This document shows, piece after piece, positions 33,607 through 49,600 of a stretch of 64,000 nt of DNA. Every line of letters begins with the position of its first letter. Position 1 is the first letter of the stretch. Location: positions 558,001 to 622,000 of the forward strand of contig NC_046682.1 of NCBI RefSeq assembly GCF_009870125.1, read 5' to 3'. A program made the position numbers and the translations under genes. The stretch comes from Drosophila pseudoobscura. Taxonomy: Eukaryota > Arthropoda > Insecta > Diptera > Drosophilidae. The notes beneath the pieces are model-generated. The model did not search any database. It saw only the letters and a list, made by a program, of their open reading frames with translations, and was not told the origin of the DNA.

Positions 33607-35090
33607 ATCATCAACTTTTGCAATACATCAGTAGTCCAAAGTCTACAAATTAGTATTATGCAGTAGGCGTGGCTGAAATCATCGCAATCACACTATATAA
33701 ATTTGTTATATACACATGTCATATTAATTATCTACAGTATTGGAAATCCATAGAAAAGTTTGGATAAAAAGAAAATTAGAAAAAGGCTTGCTCAATGAAT
33801 TATAGTGAAATTTTGACGTCAATTTTTTGTCTTTTCGCACAAAAACTTAATTAGTATTTACTAATAATTTTATTCATATGTCAAAATGTCCAAATATGTT
33901 ATAATACATTTAACTTCCTGTGGACTGATTTAAGTCTTTAAGCCATATGTGTGTTATGTATTTAACGATTACTGGAATTACTAATGATTACCAATCCGTA
34001 GAACACTGTCAAAATCCTTCTTCCACATTCACATAGATCTTAGTAGAAAACGAGTATATAAATATATATGCTTTATTTTCCCATAATACATTCCAATTTT
34101 GTAAGCAATTCTAATTTTGTAATAGATTACTATGTAGGATATGTATGCAATTATTACGTATCTAAGATTTTCAGAAGAAATTGTTTTTTAATGTTTAAAT
34201 GAAAACTGTTTGATGAGTAGCAGAAGAGTGAATGAAAGTCCTTGTGTTATTGTTATACGAATAATTATTATATATTTTATAATAATACTGAGTACAAGAT
34301 ATGTACAACAAATTTGTTATATTTAGTATTTGATGCTGTATTTTTCTTGTTTAATTGTTACACTTGTTGATTTATATAATTGATAAATTAAATTAAAATT
34401 AAATTGTCTTTTCTTGAATACATTCCAGCAGTGCTTCTCCACCCGTTCCAGCAAACAGGCTTATAAAAAAATATTTCGGCTATCAGTATAACCATAAGAT
34501 GTGACTTTGGCCCTCACTGACCACTGGTCATATCACAACAAAATCCTGGAAAAGGAATAGAGTATAGAGTTCAAATCGCCCAAGATCCAACCCCAAATCA
34601 AGTTGTGGAGAATTTGCGTGTCCGTAAAATCGCACAAATTATCATTCAAAAGGACGCGGGGTCGCCTGAAACTACTGTAATGAAAGAAATTGTATTTTTA
34701 TTATTTTGAACCCTAATTGACTGGGAACATTTACAAACAACCAAAACAGGAAATTCTGGGAGGCTGTAGTGTTACAAAAGTTTTCCTATATAAGAAAACT
34801 AAGCAAAATTATATTTTTCTCACAGACGCAAAAATGAAGCTATCGGGCATTTCAGCATGAAAAATATTCACTTCTGAACGATTAAAGATATTTTCATAGC
34901 ATAAATTGTATTTTTATTTTATCGTACAATATCTTAGAGCTTTCAATGCGTTGCTAAAGTTGCACTTTGGTGTAGGAGCATATGTATTTGCTCAAAGCTC
35001 ATTTTAAAACTCAGTTAAAGTTTTGTTGTTGATCAAAGTAGTTTTAAAGTCATTTTAAACGAATTTATCATTTTATATTACCATTATTAC
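33607..35090. other. Mitf 3' UTR and intergenic DNA to Arf102F
   Basis: AT-rich, with no coding frame. The first several hundred bases are probably Mitf 3' UTR; no AATAAA was seen close to the stop, though ATTAAA-like hexamers occur near 34390. Bases 34430-34720 are somewhat GC-richer and unidentified. Confidence 0.45.
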
Positions 35091-35550
35091 CGGTACTCGA
35101 AGAGTATAGGGGTATATTAGACTTTTGGTGAAAGTGTATAGTGTAAAACCCAGAAAGAAGCGTTTCCGGCATCATAAAATACACGTATATTCTTGATCAG
35201 CATCAATAGCCTAGCCGAGCGATATAGCCTTGTCGGCCGTGTCCGTGTTGATTGACGCCTAGTGCTCAGAGATTATAAGACCTAGAAAAACTATATTTTG
35301 TATTCAGACTCCTGTGATATCACACTGAATCAAGTTTGTTTCAACTGACGAAAATCTGTAGCATACACGATTTTAAAGATACGACAAAATCAAAAACTCA
35401 TAATCATAGAGATTTACCATATATTCCAGACTGCAGGATCTGAATTAGAGCCGATCATTATCAGACATAAGTATCAAATGAAATTTTAGTCACACACTCT
35501 TTCTAATGCGCCAAAACATACCGAGATAGAAGAAAATATTGTACTATTAA
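35091..35550 (+). repeat. Degenerate DINE-1-like element
   Basis: TACCGGTACTCGAAGAGTAT, AGAAAGAAGCGTTTCCGGCAT, TATATTCTTGATCAGCATCA at about 35187 and GACGAAAATCTGTAGCAT at 35347 follow the family order. The tail is not recognisable. It lies downstream of Arf102F. Confidence 0.65.
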
Positions 35551-35791
35551 ACTAACAACCAAACAGGTAAAACTTGAGAAATTAAAATATTTAAATTTAT
35601 GTAGGTTTCAGTTAAGACAAATTCGAAAATCGAATGAAAATTAGCCCCCTTTAATATGATCTTATACTATCTTATTCTAGAATTTAAAACCGATTTTATA
35701 TACATATACATATTTATTAAGGATCTAATCAATTATTTTCAGCGTAGGACAAATCGAATTCCAATGTTACACTTTAGGTTCTTCAAACGAT

Positions 35792-36601
<810 letters not shown>

Positions 36602-38925
36602 ATTATTTTTTTATTGCTTAAGCAGCGATAAATTTTGTACTAAGTAAAATGTGTTTCTTTTTTTTCTATTTCAATTGACGTGTAAGCAATTTATGTAGTG
36701 AGGCAGTGAACTGTCAAAATAAAAAATAGTACTACACTAAAAATACTAGAATTTAGTCGGTATTTTCTATGCCACCAAATATTACAAAAAAAATAATAGG
36801 CTCTGCACACTGAGCCCATCCCGGGGGATTTTATCGCTTAGGTCTGCGCATCGGCCAACATCTATTTTTCATCCCAAACACCTATGTAGTTTTTTTTTTT
36901 GGAGGTACCCGAAGGAGAGATCTGATCGGGTCAAGATTTGCTATGCATAATTTGGTTACACGTTTTAAACGATGTCAAGGATCTCATCAACACGCAAAAA
37001 AATTCCAGAATGATTTATTGGAAGTGCTGAAAAATAATAATAAATAAGTTTCTAATTACACAATATTTTGCGATTGCAGATCGTATCTGTTCTGCTGACT
37101 GATTAGTCATCAGACCTATTGCTGCTATCGGGCTGTTCGCATATTTTGCTGATGAACCACAGCCCAAATAATTGCTACATCCTTCATCATCCATTATAAG
37201 AAAAAAATTAAAAAATTTTCCGCGAAAATTTAATGGACTTGTTTTTGACGGATGGTGCCAGTGTGAATCGGAGTTTCACTTCTGTAAATAAATCCCACCG
37301 TTCCCCGTAAGGCCGTACGAGCCACCCAGCCACCAACTAGCTCAGCGCCTACTCCATGAGCCAACGCATGCATCTTGAAACGTGTATGTGCGCGGATAGT
37401 GTCTGGCGGCAGCCTGTTGAAAGGTGATAATTCCGCAGAGGAGGTCTCGACCATTTCGTCACGCACGGATACCGGCGCACACTTATACACCAACGGAGAG
37501 AAACACAGAACCCAGCCACTTAAACTGCTGATTTATAAGTACCCAGAAATCGTGATATAACAATAAACGACGAAAGCCAATGTCTAAACAAACGAAAGAG
37601 TCAATTTGTTTGCATGTGTTATTTAATGAGCATGCGACTACGCTTTACCAAATCCGATCTTAGCACGAGCTCTGCGCAAAACTCCACACTCCAACTCCTA
37701 ACGGTAACACACACTGCTATTACATTCTGCAAAATTCTGATAGTGTGCTAAAATATATAATAGTCTATCAAAATTAGCTCAGACAATGCTAATATAGTGC
37801 TGGTTTAAAATACATTGCGTAAACGATTTTTTCGAATTTCAATTTAATTAAACCAATATTAGGTTTAAGAATGAAAATATTTCAAGTGGTATATTTCTTC
37901 ATTCAAGCTTCATTGATTACTTTCTTCGTGTGTTTCTACTTAGTACTTTAAACGCACAAACGCCGGGAATATCATGAGGTCTGTATATAAACGCAATACA
38001 ATGAGCTTTTCATTAACAAGTTATATTTTCCGATAGGGAACATATTGCTTCACAAAATATTATTTCTTAAACTGTTACATAAGTACCCTGAATATTTTTT
38101 GCTTACACATATTTGATTACTGAGTAAGTAAGTAATTTATTTATTAAAATATGTATAAACAACTTATGCCATGTCATAATATTTTGTGATTTAATTTAAA
38201 TATGTATTTAAGCCTAAAAATATTTCTTTAAAAAATTATTGTTCATCCCTAGAATTTTAAACCTTACATTTTGGAAAGTGGTCGATCGGTGTTTATCGGT
38301 TATGCATGTCTTTTAATTTCTTTTTAAATTATTTTTGGAAACGAATATTTGGTAACTCAAATATTATACATAAGTGCATGTTTATTCGTACATACGCATT
38401 CATGTATTTATCTATCTATTTAAGTGTCTAAGCATAGGTGCCACAAAAATAATATCAGTGGTGTGTTGCTTGTTATTTTCTGGATTTCGTTGTCCTGTTA
38501 AGACTATTTGTCATATTGCTGAATTGTTATTTTTTAACTACAACATTAATCGATAACTTTATTAAAAACATGCATTAAAAATCCATACCTCTGCCTATAT
38601 AGTTGTGTTGTTTACGCATGCCGTTGTTGGGACGTACATATGTATGTATATAGACAAAAACATTCTACGCTATACAAATTTTGTAATTATATATATGCAT
38701 TTTAACACTTGAGTTGTCCAAAAAACTTACAATGCATCAAGATACTTTTTCAGATTCTGAAACATAAAACGGTCTATATACATAAATTTCGGAAATTTAC
38801 TAAGGGAATAAAACTCAGGAAATAAAATTATATATAATAACCTAACACATACATATTCCTGCATTGGTGTATGTACGCATGTGAGAAATGATTTGGTACG
38901 TCCTGTGAAGTACAAAAAGTGTATA
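36602..38925. other. Divergent intergenic region between Arf102F and pho
   Basis: Holds both promoters in principle. There is no TATA box I would defend. Bases 37230-37560 are a GC-rich island (see separate entry). The remainder is AT-rich with some ACATACGTA-type repeats near 38370-38400 and 38640. Confidence 0.45.
37230..37493 (-). other. GC-rich island with an 87-codon open frame, unidentified
   Basis: The minus strand is open through CAPVSVRDEMVETSS, SPFNRLPPDTIRAHTRFKMH and ALAHGVGAELVGGWVARTAL to KQVH and a TAA at 37230-37232. The first in-frame ATG is at about 37453 (DEM). Composition is clearly GC-richer than the flanks on both sides. No splice signals or family recognised. It may be a gene fragment, a transposon internal region or the CpG-rich part of a promoter. 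Confidence 0.3.
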
Positions 38926-40980
<2,055 letters not shown>

Positions 40981-41082
40981 CAAGTTTGTATATTTTTAAA
41001 TGGTATGAATAGAATATATGTATTGTAAGATTATGTTTATAATATAGTATGTAAGAATCTTTCCCAAACATACATGGATGAA

Positions 41083-41088
41083 AATAAA
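41083..41088 (+). other. pho: Candidate poly(A) signal AATAAA of pho
   Basis: It lies 103 bases after the pho stop, and is the first AATAAA downstream. Confidence 0.55.
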
Positions 41089-41560
41089 AGTAAAATGCTT
41101 CTCAACAAAATTTTCTCTAGACAACCTTAAGAAAGGTAAAAAAAATAATAATTGTATACAAATCTATTAAAAATGTAGCTGGCTTAATATAGAAAGCTTC
41201 TAGTAACTCGATTGGGAAAGTGGGAAGATGGCATGCTCATTTGCCAAAAGGGGACTAACGCGTTCGAATAATTTGAGTTTTGTTTCAGTTTTCAGTGCAA
41301 GACTTAGCAAGATAAAAAGAAAACGAGTATTGGAAAAGATTTTCCCGTGGCCATGGTTCGGTTGTGGCCAACCCTAACTAAATTTTCACAGAAAGATGAT
41401 GTATCAAATCTGACAATTGCGCCTGTATTTCGCCGGTAGGCGTTGGTTTGTAATGGCAGTGTTTGGCGGAAATCCCCAATGTTCGGTTAAGTGCTTCTAA
41501 TGCACGTTTATGATTTTTGATGCTGACAAAACTATGCCCATTGCGGAGTTTTTTGCAATA

Positions 41561-42033
41561 TTACATATAGGTTCCAGAATATTTTGAAGATTTAACGGTA
41601 ATTTTTAGTGCTAAATAAGCCGTACGGTATCCTTCTAACAATGTGACTGCTTTTCCAGAAGAAGCAACTGAAACAGCAATATAGGATCTCGGACGAGCAG
41701 TGGCTAAAACCATTGACATGAATTTCTTACCAATTCCACCAGGGGCATCCAGGAAATATAAACCACCATTTCCATCATCAATTGCTTTCATTAATGTATC
41801 ATAATGTTGAGGATTCAACAGGGGGGATTCAACATTTTCTTGAACAGCAAAATTCCATTCCTCCCCGTTCCAATTCCATGATTTGGCGCTGGCATTCCTA
41901 ACCTGTGTAATAAACTATCGCACACGAGGTTACACTTGTCTTTGATCAATATTAAAGCTTGATTATGTATCTCTTCATTAATTTCAAGATCGGGATTTCT
42001 GGAAATCAAATGCCAGAGGTTAGATGGGTTCAA
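41561..42033 (-). mobile_element. Helitron helicase remnant (PIF1-like), broken
   Basis: Two minus-strand frames carry NPSNLWHLISRNPDLEINEE (41815-42033) and, after a frame change, NPQHYDTLMKAIDDGNGGLY with FLDAPGGIGKK (Walker A, Thr-to-Lys change after the conserved Lys) and SSGKAVTLLEGYRTAYLALK (41561-41818). These are hallmarks of Helitron RepHel helicase domains. The gap from pho's end (40981) to 41560 may hold more of it: a minus frame near 41440-41540 reads RNGHSFVSIKNHKRALEAL. Confidence 0.75.
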
Positions 42034-42238
42034 TGGAGAGCATGTCGAGCGTCAGTTTTTTGTTCTTCAGTAGTTTCTTTCCGTATATTTCGTATCCTTC
42101 TTGAATTAAAAAATGCATTAAAAACAATACAAATTACTTACACAATTAAAAAATTCAAAACAAAAAAAAACAGGTATATTTATGAGTTCATGTTTTGAAA
42201 AACGCAGCCAAGCCGCTGCGATTAATTTTTATATTCAG

Positions 42239-42658
42239 CCAGGCTCCGTTTTTCATTTACTTTTGCGGATTACGTTATTAGCCAAAACGTTTCGTTTTAA
42301 GGTTGTCCAGTTTTCACATATTTTGCTGTGTGCACCAAAAGGAAAATTGTTGTTGCCTTGGCCAATTTTTTTCGAGCCAAATTTAGGGTTATTTATTTAG
42401 AAAGAAAGAAAAGGTTAAATTTGCCTTATATAGGTGTCAAGTTGATGTCAATGCATCAATAAGTCATCTATTTTTTTCCCTTTTGCACTTAAGGTTCGTT
42501 TCGTTGTATAAAAAGCCGTTTACTTTTCATTTCGTCAACGAAAAAGCTTTTATTTTGAAAACGAATAAATCTTGCGGAATGCGAAAACAGAAGCCCCAAT
42601 TTATGCGTATTCAAAAGTAAATCGGAAAACTTTTGTGAATGTGAATAACGATGCCTGG
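42239..42658 (+). repeat. Interspersed repeat, copy 2 (about 420 bp)
   Basis: Partner of 19412-19815: it shares CAGGCTCCGTTTTTCATTTA at the left and GTAAATCGGAAAACTTTTGT at the right, with the same internal order. It adjoins the Helitron helicase remnant, which may mean both belong to one element. Confidence 0.72.
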
Positions 42659-44084
42659 CTGATTATATATAGATATACCTGCAGTAGTTTCATATCATAT
42701 ATTCTCATGTTTCATATGATTCAAAAGTGGCAATACCCGAAAATTTTAAATTTTAATCGATTTTATTCCATTTAACACGGTTCAAAATAACACAACGCAA
42801 ATAGATAAAAACACACAGCTCTCAAACAAACAGCTCTAACGAAAACAAGAAAGAGAATATGTAGTATGTAATATGTAAAGAGAATATGAATATACATACA
42901 TATGTACATACATACATATTTGTTTCTTTTTCCTTTTTTGCGTATGTTTCTTGACAGTGTCAAAAATTGTTTTTGTTATTTTTTAAGTTACCTATTTATA
43001 GTTTTGTTATTCTTTTTTCACTAACTACTTTATAATTAATCCCTGAATGGTTATGAATTAAAAAAATTTGATAAATTTGAACCAAATGCCATTATTTTCT
43101 TATCCAAAGTCAAAAAATTTAATTTATTTTCAGTGTGTAAAGAGTTTCTTGACATACTGTATATATGTAACAGCATTTTCTGGTCAGATCAATTGTAGAT
43201 AGAACAAATTTAGGGGAATTCCCTTTGTTGTGGAAATTTAAGGGGACTACATTTTTGCAATAGAAATGTTGGTTTTGTGAACTGTCAATGCAATCAGACG
43301 CGTTTGGTAAAGACATTTTTTATACGCAAATTTGTTTTTTTTTGTGAAACATGGATCAAATTCCTTTCCTTTAAGGCTTCCTACATTCCTACATTGGGAC
43401 CGATTGTGACCCTAATAAATTTATTTTTAAATTTTCTCCACTTTTTCTCTCCAGCGCATACTGCAAATTTTTATGATCTTCAGAAACAGTTTGCCTCATG
43501 GCTATTTCTTTCTATTCTCCCTGAAAGGTTGGCTTGTTGTAGCCGTCTACGGATCGTTGGAGCACTATCTTCTAGTCCAGTTTCTGCTCCGATAGCGTCT
43601 GACGACTTAAACGGGTTCACATTCCTCAAAGAGAAGTATGTACATATGTATGTACATATGTAGTGGTGAAGTGTTATGATTGTTTACTGTGGCCTTACGC
43701 AATTTTCTTGACTAGGTTTTCATTTTTAAAGCATTTTACAAAATTATGAGATATTTTCATTTATTTGGTAATGGCTAGAATAGATTGGCCTTTTTTTCAG
43801 ACTAAGAGCCATTCGGGCTTATCCCTCTGTACAATAAGACTTTCGGCACATTCTTGTAAGAAAACATTTATTTAATTATATTTTGACTTTAGCTAAATGA
43901 AATGAATGTTAAATGGCCAAAATGCCAAGAATTTTCAAATTATTCACTTGATATTGAAAAATGAAACAATTTCGATTAAATCTCTGATATTCGTCACGGA
44001 ACTGCAAAAAATTGACAAACAAAATATACCACAGAAAATGTTGTTTTAAAGTACGATAAATGTGATTATTATAAACAAATATTT
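42659..44084. other. Intergenic AT-rich DNA, no gene supported
   Basis: Contains CATACATATGTACATACATA-type repeats near 42890 and 43640. The 128-codon frame at 43277-43663 starts at a non-ATG codon and has no recognisable domain. Confidence 0.45.
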
Positions 44085-45836
44085 TTATACCCGATACTCA
44101 AAATGAGTATAGGGGTATATAACATTTGTGGTGAAAGTGGATGTGTGTAACGTCCAGAAGGAAAAACCCAGAATCGTAGAGAATTGCTATATCTTCTAGA
44201 CTGCAGAATCTGAACCAGATCGCATCATTATTATAGCCAGAATCAAGAAAACAATTTCATTCTCTCTCGCTCTATCTCTCTCTAACACACAGGTTTTATG
44301 GTCGGCTTTTCCAATTGCAAAAAGTGAGTACCCAGATCTCAGATACTATAAGAGCTAGAGCAACCAAATTTGTGATCCATTTATTTATTTATTAAATTAA
44401 CAATTATCTGTTAATAATGGTACTTAGTTACTAAAGGCGGAAAAAGATAAGTTCAAAGTTAGCTAAATTTAAATGATTATAAATATTGCATGCAATTAGT
44501 TTAAGAGACAGTTCAGGGGATAGGGTTTGACAGAGGGAGTTATAATTATGGCATAAAACCCTAAAAGGTTCATGATCAGCATAATTAGACCTACATATGG
44601 GTAGACGGATAGGCCTAAAAGTACGGGTAGGTCTAGATGGAACGGCCAAGTCAATCTGACCCAAGAGAGTTTGGGAGTCAACAGTCCCAAGAAGGAGCTT
44701 GTGCACGAACATTACGCCATTGCATATTCTGCGATGGTGCAACGACGGCAGGTCAATAAGATTTAGCCTAGACCGGTAGGGTGGCAAGATTCTACCTGAG
44801 TCCCAGTTAAAGTTCCGAAGGGCAAAAATTAAAAATTGCTTTCGCACGGATTCAATAACAGCCTGCTGCTCTTTATACTGCGGGCTGCACACACAAGAAC
44901 AATACTCCAATATAGGACGTACTAACGAGATATACAGTTGTTTCGTAACGTACGGGTCTTCAAACTCCTTGGACCAACGCTTGATGAACGCTAAAACACC
45001 CTTAGCTTTATTTACTGTTGCAGCTATATGGCTGTTAGGACACATCTTATGATCAAAAAAGACTCGGAAGTCATTTGAACTCGAAATTCGCTCGAGGACA
45101 TGATTTCCTAGAACATATGAGACAAAATGTTGAGCGCCACGGTAAAATCTCATAAGTTTGCATTTAGAAAGGCTCAGAAAAAGAAGATTAGTTGAACACC
45201 AATGCACCACACAATGTAGCTCACTAAGATCAAGTTGAAGGCGTGTGTGCAAATACCAATCAGAGTAAGGCAGAAAGATTTTAACATCAGCAGCATACAT
45301 TAGTGTAGTAGAGTATGTTATAACTTGAGGAAGGTCATTCACAAATAAAATAAACAGAAGCGGGCCCAGATGACTTCCCTGTGGCACACCTGAAGTAACA
45401 TTAACAGTATTTGACAACACGTTAGAAAACAAAACATGTTGAGTACGGTTAGAGAGAGAGGACAAAATCCAATTTAGAAGATTCGTTGGGAACCCTAATA
45501 AAGAGAGCTTGTGAATAAGCAGAGCATGGTTCACAGAATCGAATGCCTTGCTGAAGTCCGTAAAAACTACATCCGTCTGCAAACCAATTTGAAAATTTGA
45601 TATACTCCTGTGATATCGGACCTTGACAAGTTTCTTTCAAAATTTTGCCAACCGCTCCCGCAAAAAACGAAATTTTGTGACATCCACAATTTTAAAGATT
45701 CGAGAAAACTAAAATCATAGATAATGACCATATCTATCAGATTGCTGAGTCTAGATCAGATCAGATAATTTGTATAGCCAAAAGGAACAAATCAATTTGC
45801 AGTTACTAAGTAGCGCCGACGACACACATTTAGTTT
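44085..45836 (+). repeat. DINE-1-like element split by a LINE insertion
   Basis: The head and body run from 44085 (TTTATACCCGATACTCAAAA) to about 44378 (AACCAAATTTGTGATCC) and resume at about 45598 (GATATACTCCTGTGATATCG), continuing to about 45836. The break falls in the AAATTTGGTATCCACACTCC box. About 500 bp of head and first module are also deleted near 44162. Confidence 0.78.
44379..45597 (-). mobile_element. 5'-truncated non-LTR retrotransposon, reverse transcriptase C-half
   Basis: A minus frame of 383 codons (45582-44431) begins inside the RT palm: DVVFTDFSKAFDSVNHALL, SGVPQGSHLGPLLFILFVND, then MYAADVKIF where FADD/YADD is expected (the first catalytic Asp is Ala). It continues through the thumb to a C-terminal WDSGRILPPYRSRLNLIDLP segment shared with the fragment at 5200. 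The 3' end is AT-rich with (AAAT)n. There is no endonuclease part. Long open frame but no active site, so dead though fairly young. Confidence 0.82.
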
Positions 45837-46432
45837 TTATACCCGATACTCAAAATGAGTATTGGGGTATATTAGATTTGTGGTAAAAGTGGATGTGTGT
45901 AACGTCCAGAAGGAATCGTTTCCGACCCCATAAAGTATATACATATATTCTTGATCAGCATCAATAGCCGAGTCGATTGAGCCATGTCTGTCTGTCCGTC
46001 TGTCCGTCCGTCCGTCCGTCTGTCCGTCCCCTTAAGCGCCTAGTGCTCAAAGACTATAAGAGCTAGAGCAACGATGTTTTGGATCCATACTTCTGTGATA
46101 TGTCACTGCTACAAGAATATTTCAAAACTTTGCCCCGCCCACTTTCGCCCCCACAAAGGGCGAAAATCTGTTGCATCCACAATATTGCAGATTCGAGAAA
46201 AATAAAAACGCAGAATCATAGAGAATGACCATAACTATCCAGTTGCTGAATTTGGATCAGATCGGATAATTTTTATAGCCGAGAAGAAAAAAAACAATAT
46301 TCAGTGGCCACGCAGCGCCCGACAACACGCTCAGAATAATTTTCTGTATCTTCCGCACGCACTCTTTGTCGTGTCGTTTAATATTAGCGGCGTCTGCCGA
46401 AGAAGAGCCATACTGACTAAGTATCGGGTTTA
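45837..46432 (+). repeat. DINE-1-like element, internally deleted
   Basis: Head TTTTTATACCCGATACTCAA, a long TGTCCGTCCGTC run, GGATCCATACTTCTGTGATA, then a jump from GGGCGAAAATCTG straight to the last module (TTGCATCCACAATATTGCAG) and the tail GCGGCGTCTGCCGAAG, ending at ATCGGG. The short form lacks the middle modules. Confidence 0.85.
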
Positions 46433-46616
46433 TATGATCTACATGAATGAATTAACTTTTTTGACTATTTTATTTCGAATTATGTAAGGTAAAGAATGTT
46501 TGAGGTTGATTGACAATGCTTAAAACTTAGCAACAGCCGCATAAATTAATGTAAATTTTGATTATCTGTGACAAGAATTGACAAGTAGTCATATTTACAA
46601 TTTAAAGAGAAATTTC

Positions 46617-49600
46617 TTAATTTATTATTTTTTCCTGTCCCAAGCGGTTATCAATTTTTGAAAGATCAGGGTGATCTGTTGTCCCTTTTACAGGATACAC
46701 AAGTTTTTTAAGTTGAGTTGCCATAGGAATGTTAGTTTTGGTTGATATAATATCTGTGAAAAGAGTAGAACGGATTACAGATTAATTTCTGATGTATTCT
46801 AATAACCTTAGCCTTAAACTTAATCTTAAATTACATTAATTAAGTATGTAAACATCGAATAGCTTTGCCATTTACCAATCGATAGATTTCAACATAGATG
46901 TTTTCGAAACTTCAATTTATTAAAATTTTAGCCATGTAAAGCTATCACAAGAAAAGAACCCGCTGAAATAGTGAAGCTCTACATCGAAAATAGTCGTTAA
47001 ATTGTTCTAATTCAACGCTTATATCGCAAAAGTATTGCGGCAAACATGGACTGACAAAACTATTCGTCGTTTGGCGTCGAATTTGTTTGATCGTCAACGA
47101 CCAAGACGTTCCAATGAACTTGTTGAAGCAGTGAGGAAGTGCGTTGCCCACGACCGTATTTTGAAGGTTGATATACATTTTTTTCCGTATAAAGGGCAAT
47201 TAACACAACAAATTTTGATGAAAGATCATCCACGTCATGTGGAATACGGCTAAATATTCCAAACAGGTCAACGAAAATTCCCAGCACGTCTGTTAAAAAG
47301 AGGCGATATTTACTAGCCACTCAGAACGCTTGATTAAATGGATTCCGACTCCGAATCGTTTCCGACCCCATAAAGTATATATATCAGCATCAATAGTCGA
47401 GTCCATTGAGCCCTGTCTGTCTGTCCGTTTGTCCGTCCCTATGAGCGCCTAGTTCTCAAAGACTAAGAGCTAGAGCAACGAAATGTTATGTATAAATGGG
47501 TATAAATTTAGAGTTGCAGTCGCCGGCAATGTTAACATACTGTACTGAAAGATGGCACACCTTGTAAATAGAACATAAAAAAAAACCATAAAATTAAACC
47601 GGTTATTTAAATACCTGTTTCAGCATAAAACTTCTTAGTCCGATTTGTACTGGGTTCATAGTCCATATTTTTTTGACGGGTTGACCGAAAGTAATTTTGA
47701 AGTATATTTACATTATACGTTTCTTTGGCTATGTCTGAGTTATCCGAGCCCTTCATAAAACAAAAATGATTAATACATAGCTATAAAATAGTATGAAGTA
47801 TTTTTAGATAACGAAGTAAACAAAAGCAAAATAAAAGGAACAATTTATAGTGTATATATTTTAGTGTAATGCACCTACATACATATATACATATGTACAT
47901 TTGTATATATGTATAAGCATACCACTGTGAACATTGTTACCTTTTCGTCATTTTCCACACTGGCGATATTGGTGTTTTTTTCAATATATTTTGAGTTTTT
48001 AATATCCCCTATTCCTGAGCTATTGATTCGCTGAAAATCAGGTATCAGATGAGCCGGTGGTAGCTTTAAGGTATCTGTGTCCGGAATCCTCCAAACTTTA
48101 AGATCATCATTCCAAAATGAATTTTCTAAAATAACGGTGGGACACCTAGTAGAAAATTAATTTATGTGTTAGTTGTATACCAAAAATGTGGATTGTTACC
48201 AATTTTTTCCGTTTCTTCGAAGAATAGGTTGAACTTTACTAAATAGTTGTTGAAAAAATTTTATATTACGTCCGAGATTTCGAATTTCATCTAAATAGTC
48301 CTCTCGATCTAGTTGAAACTCGGAGTTTAAATCAGCAACTTCTCTTTCAAGCATTTTAATTTTTTGTCTGCAGATTCTAATATGCTCATTTTTTATGTTT
48401 ATTTCCTGTGTAATACTGGCATAATGACCTTGTAAAAGGTCTCGATCCTCGCTTTCGACTCTACTTAATGCGTTGGCAATGGCGCTCAAGTGGCGTTGTG
48501 CTGCTATTTTTCGTACTCGATGCCGTTCCCTTAGCTGCAAATCATTAGCACGTTCACCTCCAATCAATGTGCGTTTAATAAAATCGATACGATTTCGTGC
48601 TTGTAGTTGCAGCTCATCACTTGATTCGGAAACCTTTGGTTTATTTAGCTCAGATAGGTAGTCTATTTCAGGTTTTGGTGTCGGGAAATTCATATTGGCA
48701 ATGTACAAGTCTGCACTTGGACTTTGCAAATCAGAATTTATATGAGATAATTGTATTATATTGTTATCTTTATCTTTTCTACGGAATATTTTTTGTTCGG
48801 ATTCTTCGAGCATTCTTTTTAAATGTAATATTTCACTTTGATACTGACGAAGTTGAGCATCTTTTGGATCTTCGTTAATTTTTGGTTTATTTGAAATATT
48901 CTTTGCCCTGCTAGCGTAACGCAGTGTGGATAGAGTCTCGTCGTAGTTTGAGTCTGCTGGTGAAATACATGATATCATGAGAGTTTTTGTATTGCCTCCT
49001 AAAGAGTCCTATATATGTATATATATATATATATATTACATTATATAATAAAAAAATTACATGCGTTATGTTTTTATTTATTTTGTGTATTTACCTGCAG
49101 CAGTCGTGTAAGTTTTGAATCCCTATATGGTACATGTTTTGATTTACTATCGACCAATGATGAAATTACGTTTCCCAAAGCAGAAAGCGACAAATTAATT
49201 TTTGTAGCCTCTTTAAATCGCGAACCCTGAGCTCCAGTCTTACGCTGTCTTTCTGAACCTGCCAAATCAACCAAACTTAATTTTCCGCGACGAATTCCTC
49301 CCATTATATCCCCCGATGCAATGCTCGATACTGATGAGGAAGAAGGTCCTTGAAATTGCTCCAAACTTATTGTAAATATAGTGTGCGAGCGGGAGCTTTG
49401 TTCATTCATTAGAGTAGTAGCTGTAACACGGTTTTTGTTGCCTAATTTGAGCCAATAATAGCATTGTTTTGCATTAATTACTGGTTGTGTAGTTAAAGTT
49501 GGCACTGTCACTCCCACGCCTGGCATTTCTTTGAGCGGATGATTCATAATACCCGTAGAATCAGACAATAAATCTCGAATATTTTCATTGTAAATTTCCA

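Noticed and set aside
43277-43663. 128-codon open frame
   Set aside because: It begins at a GTG, is rich in Phe/Leu from T runs, has no splice context or domain, and overlaps ACATATGTA repeats at its end.
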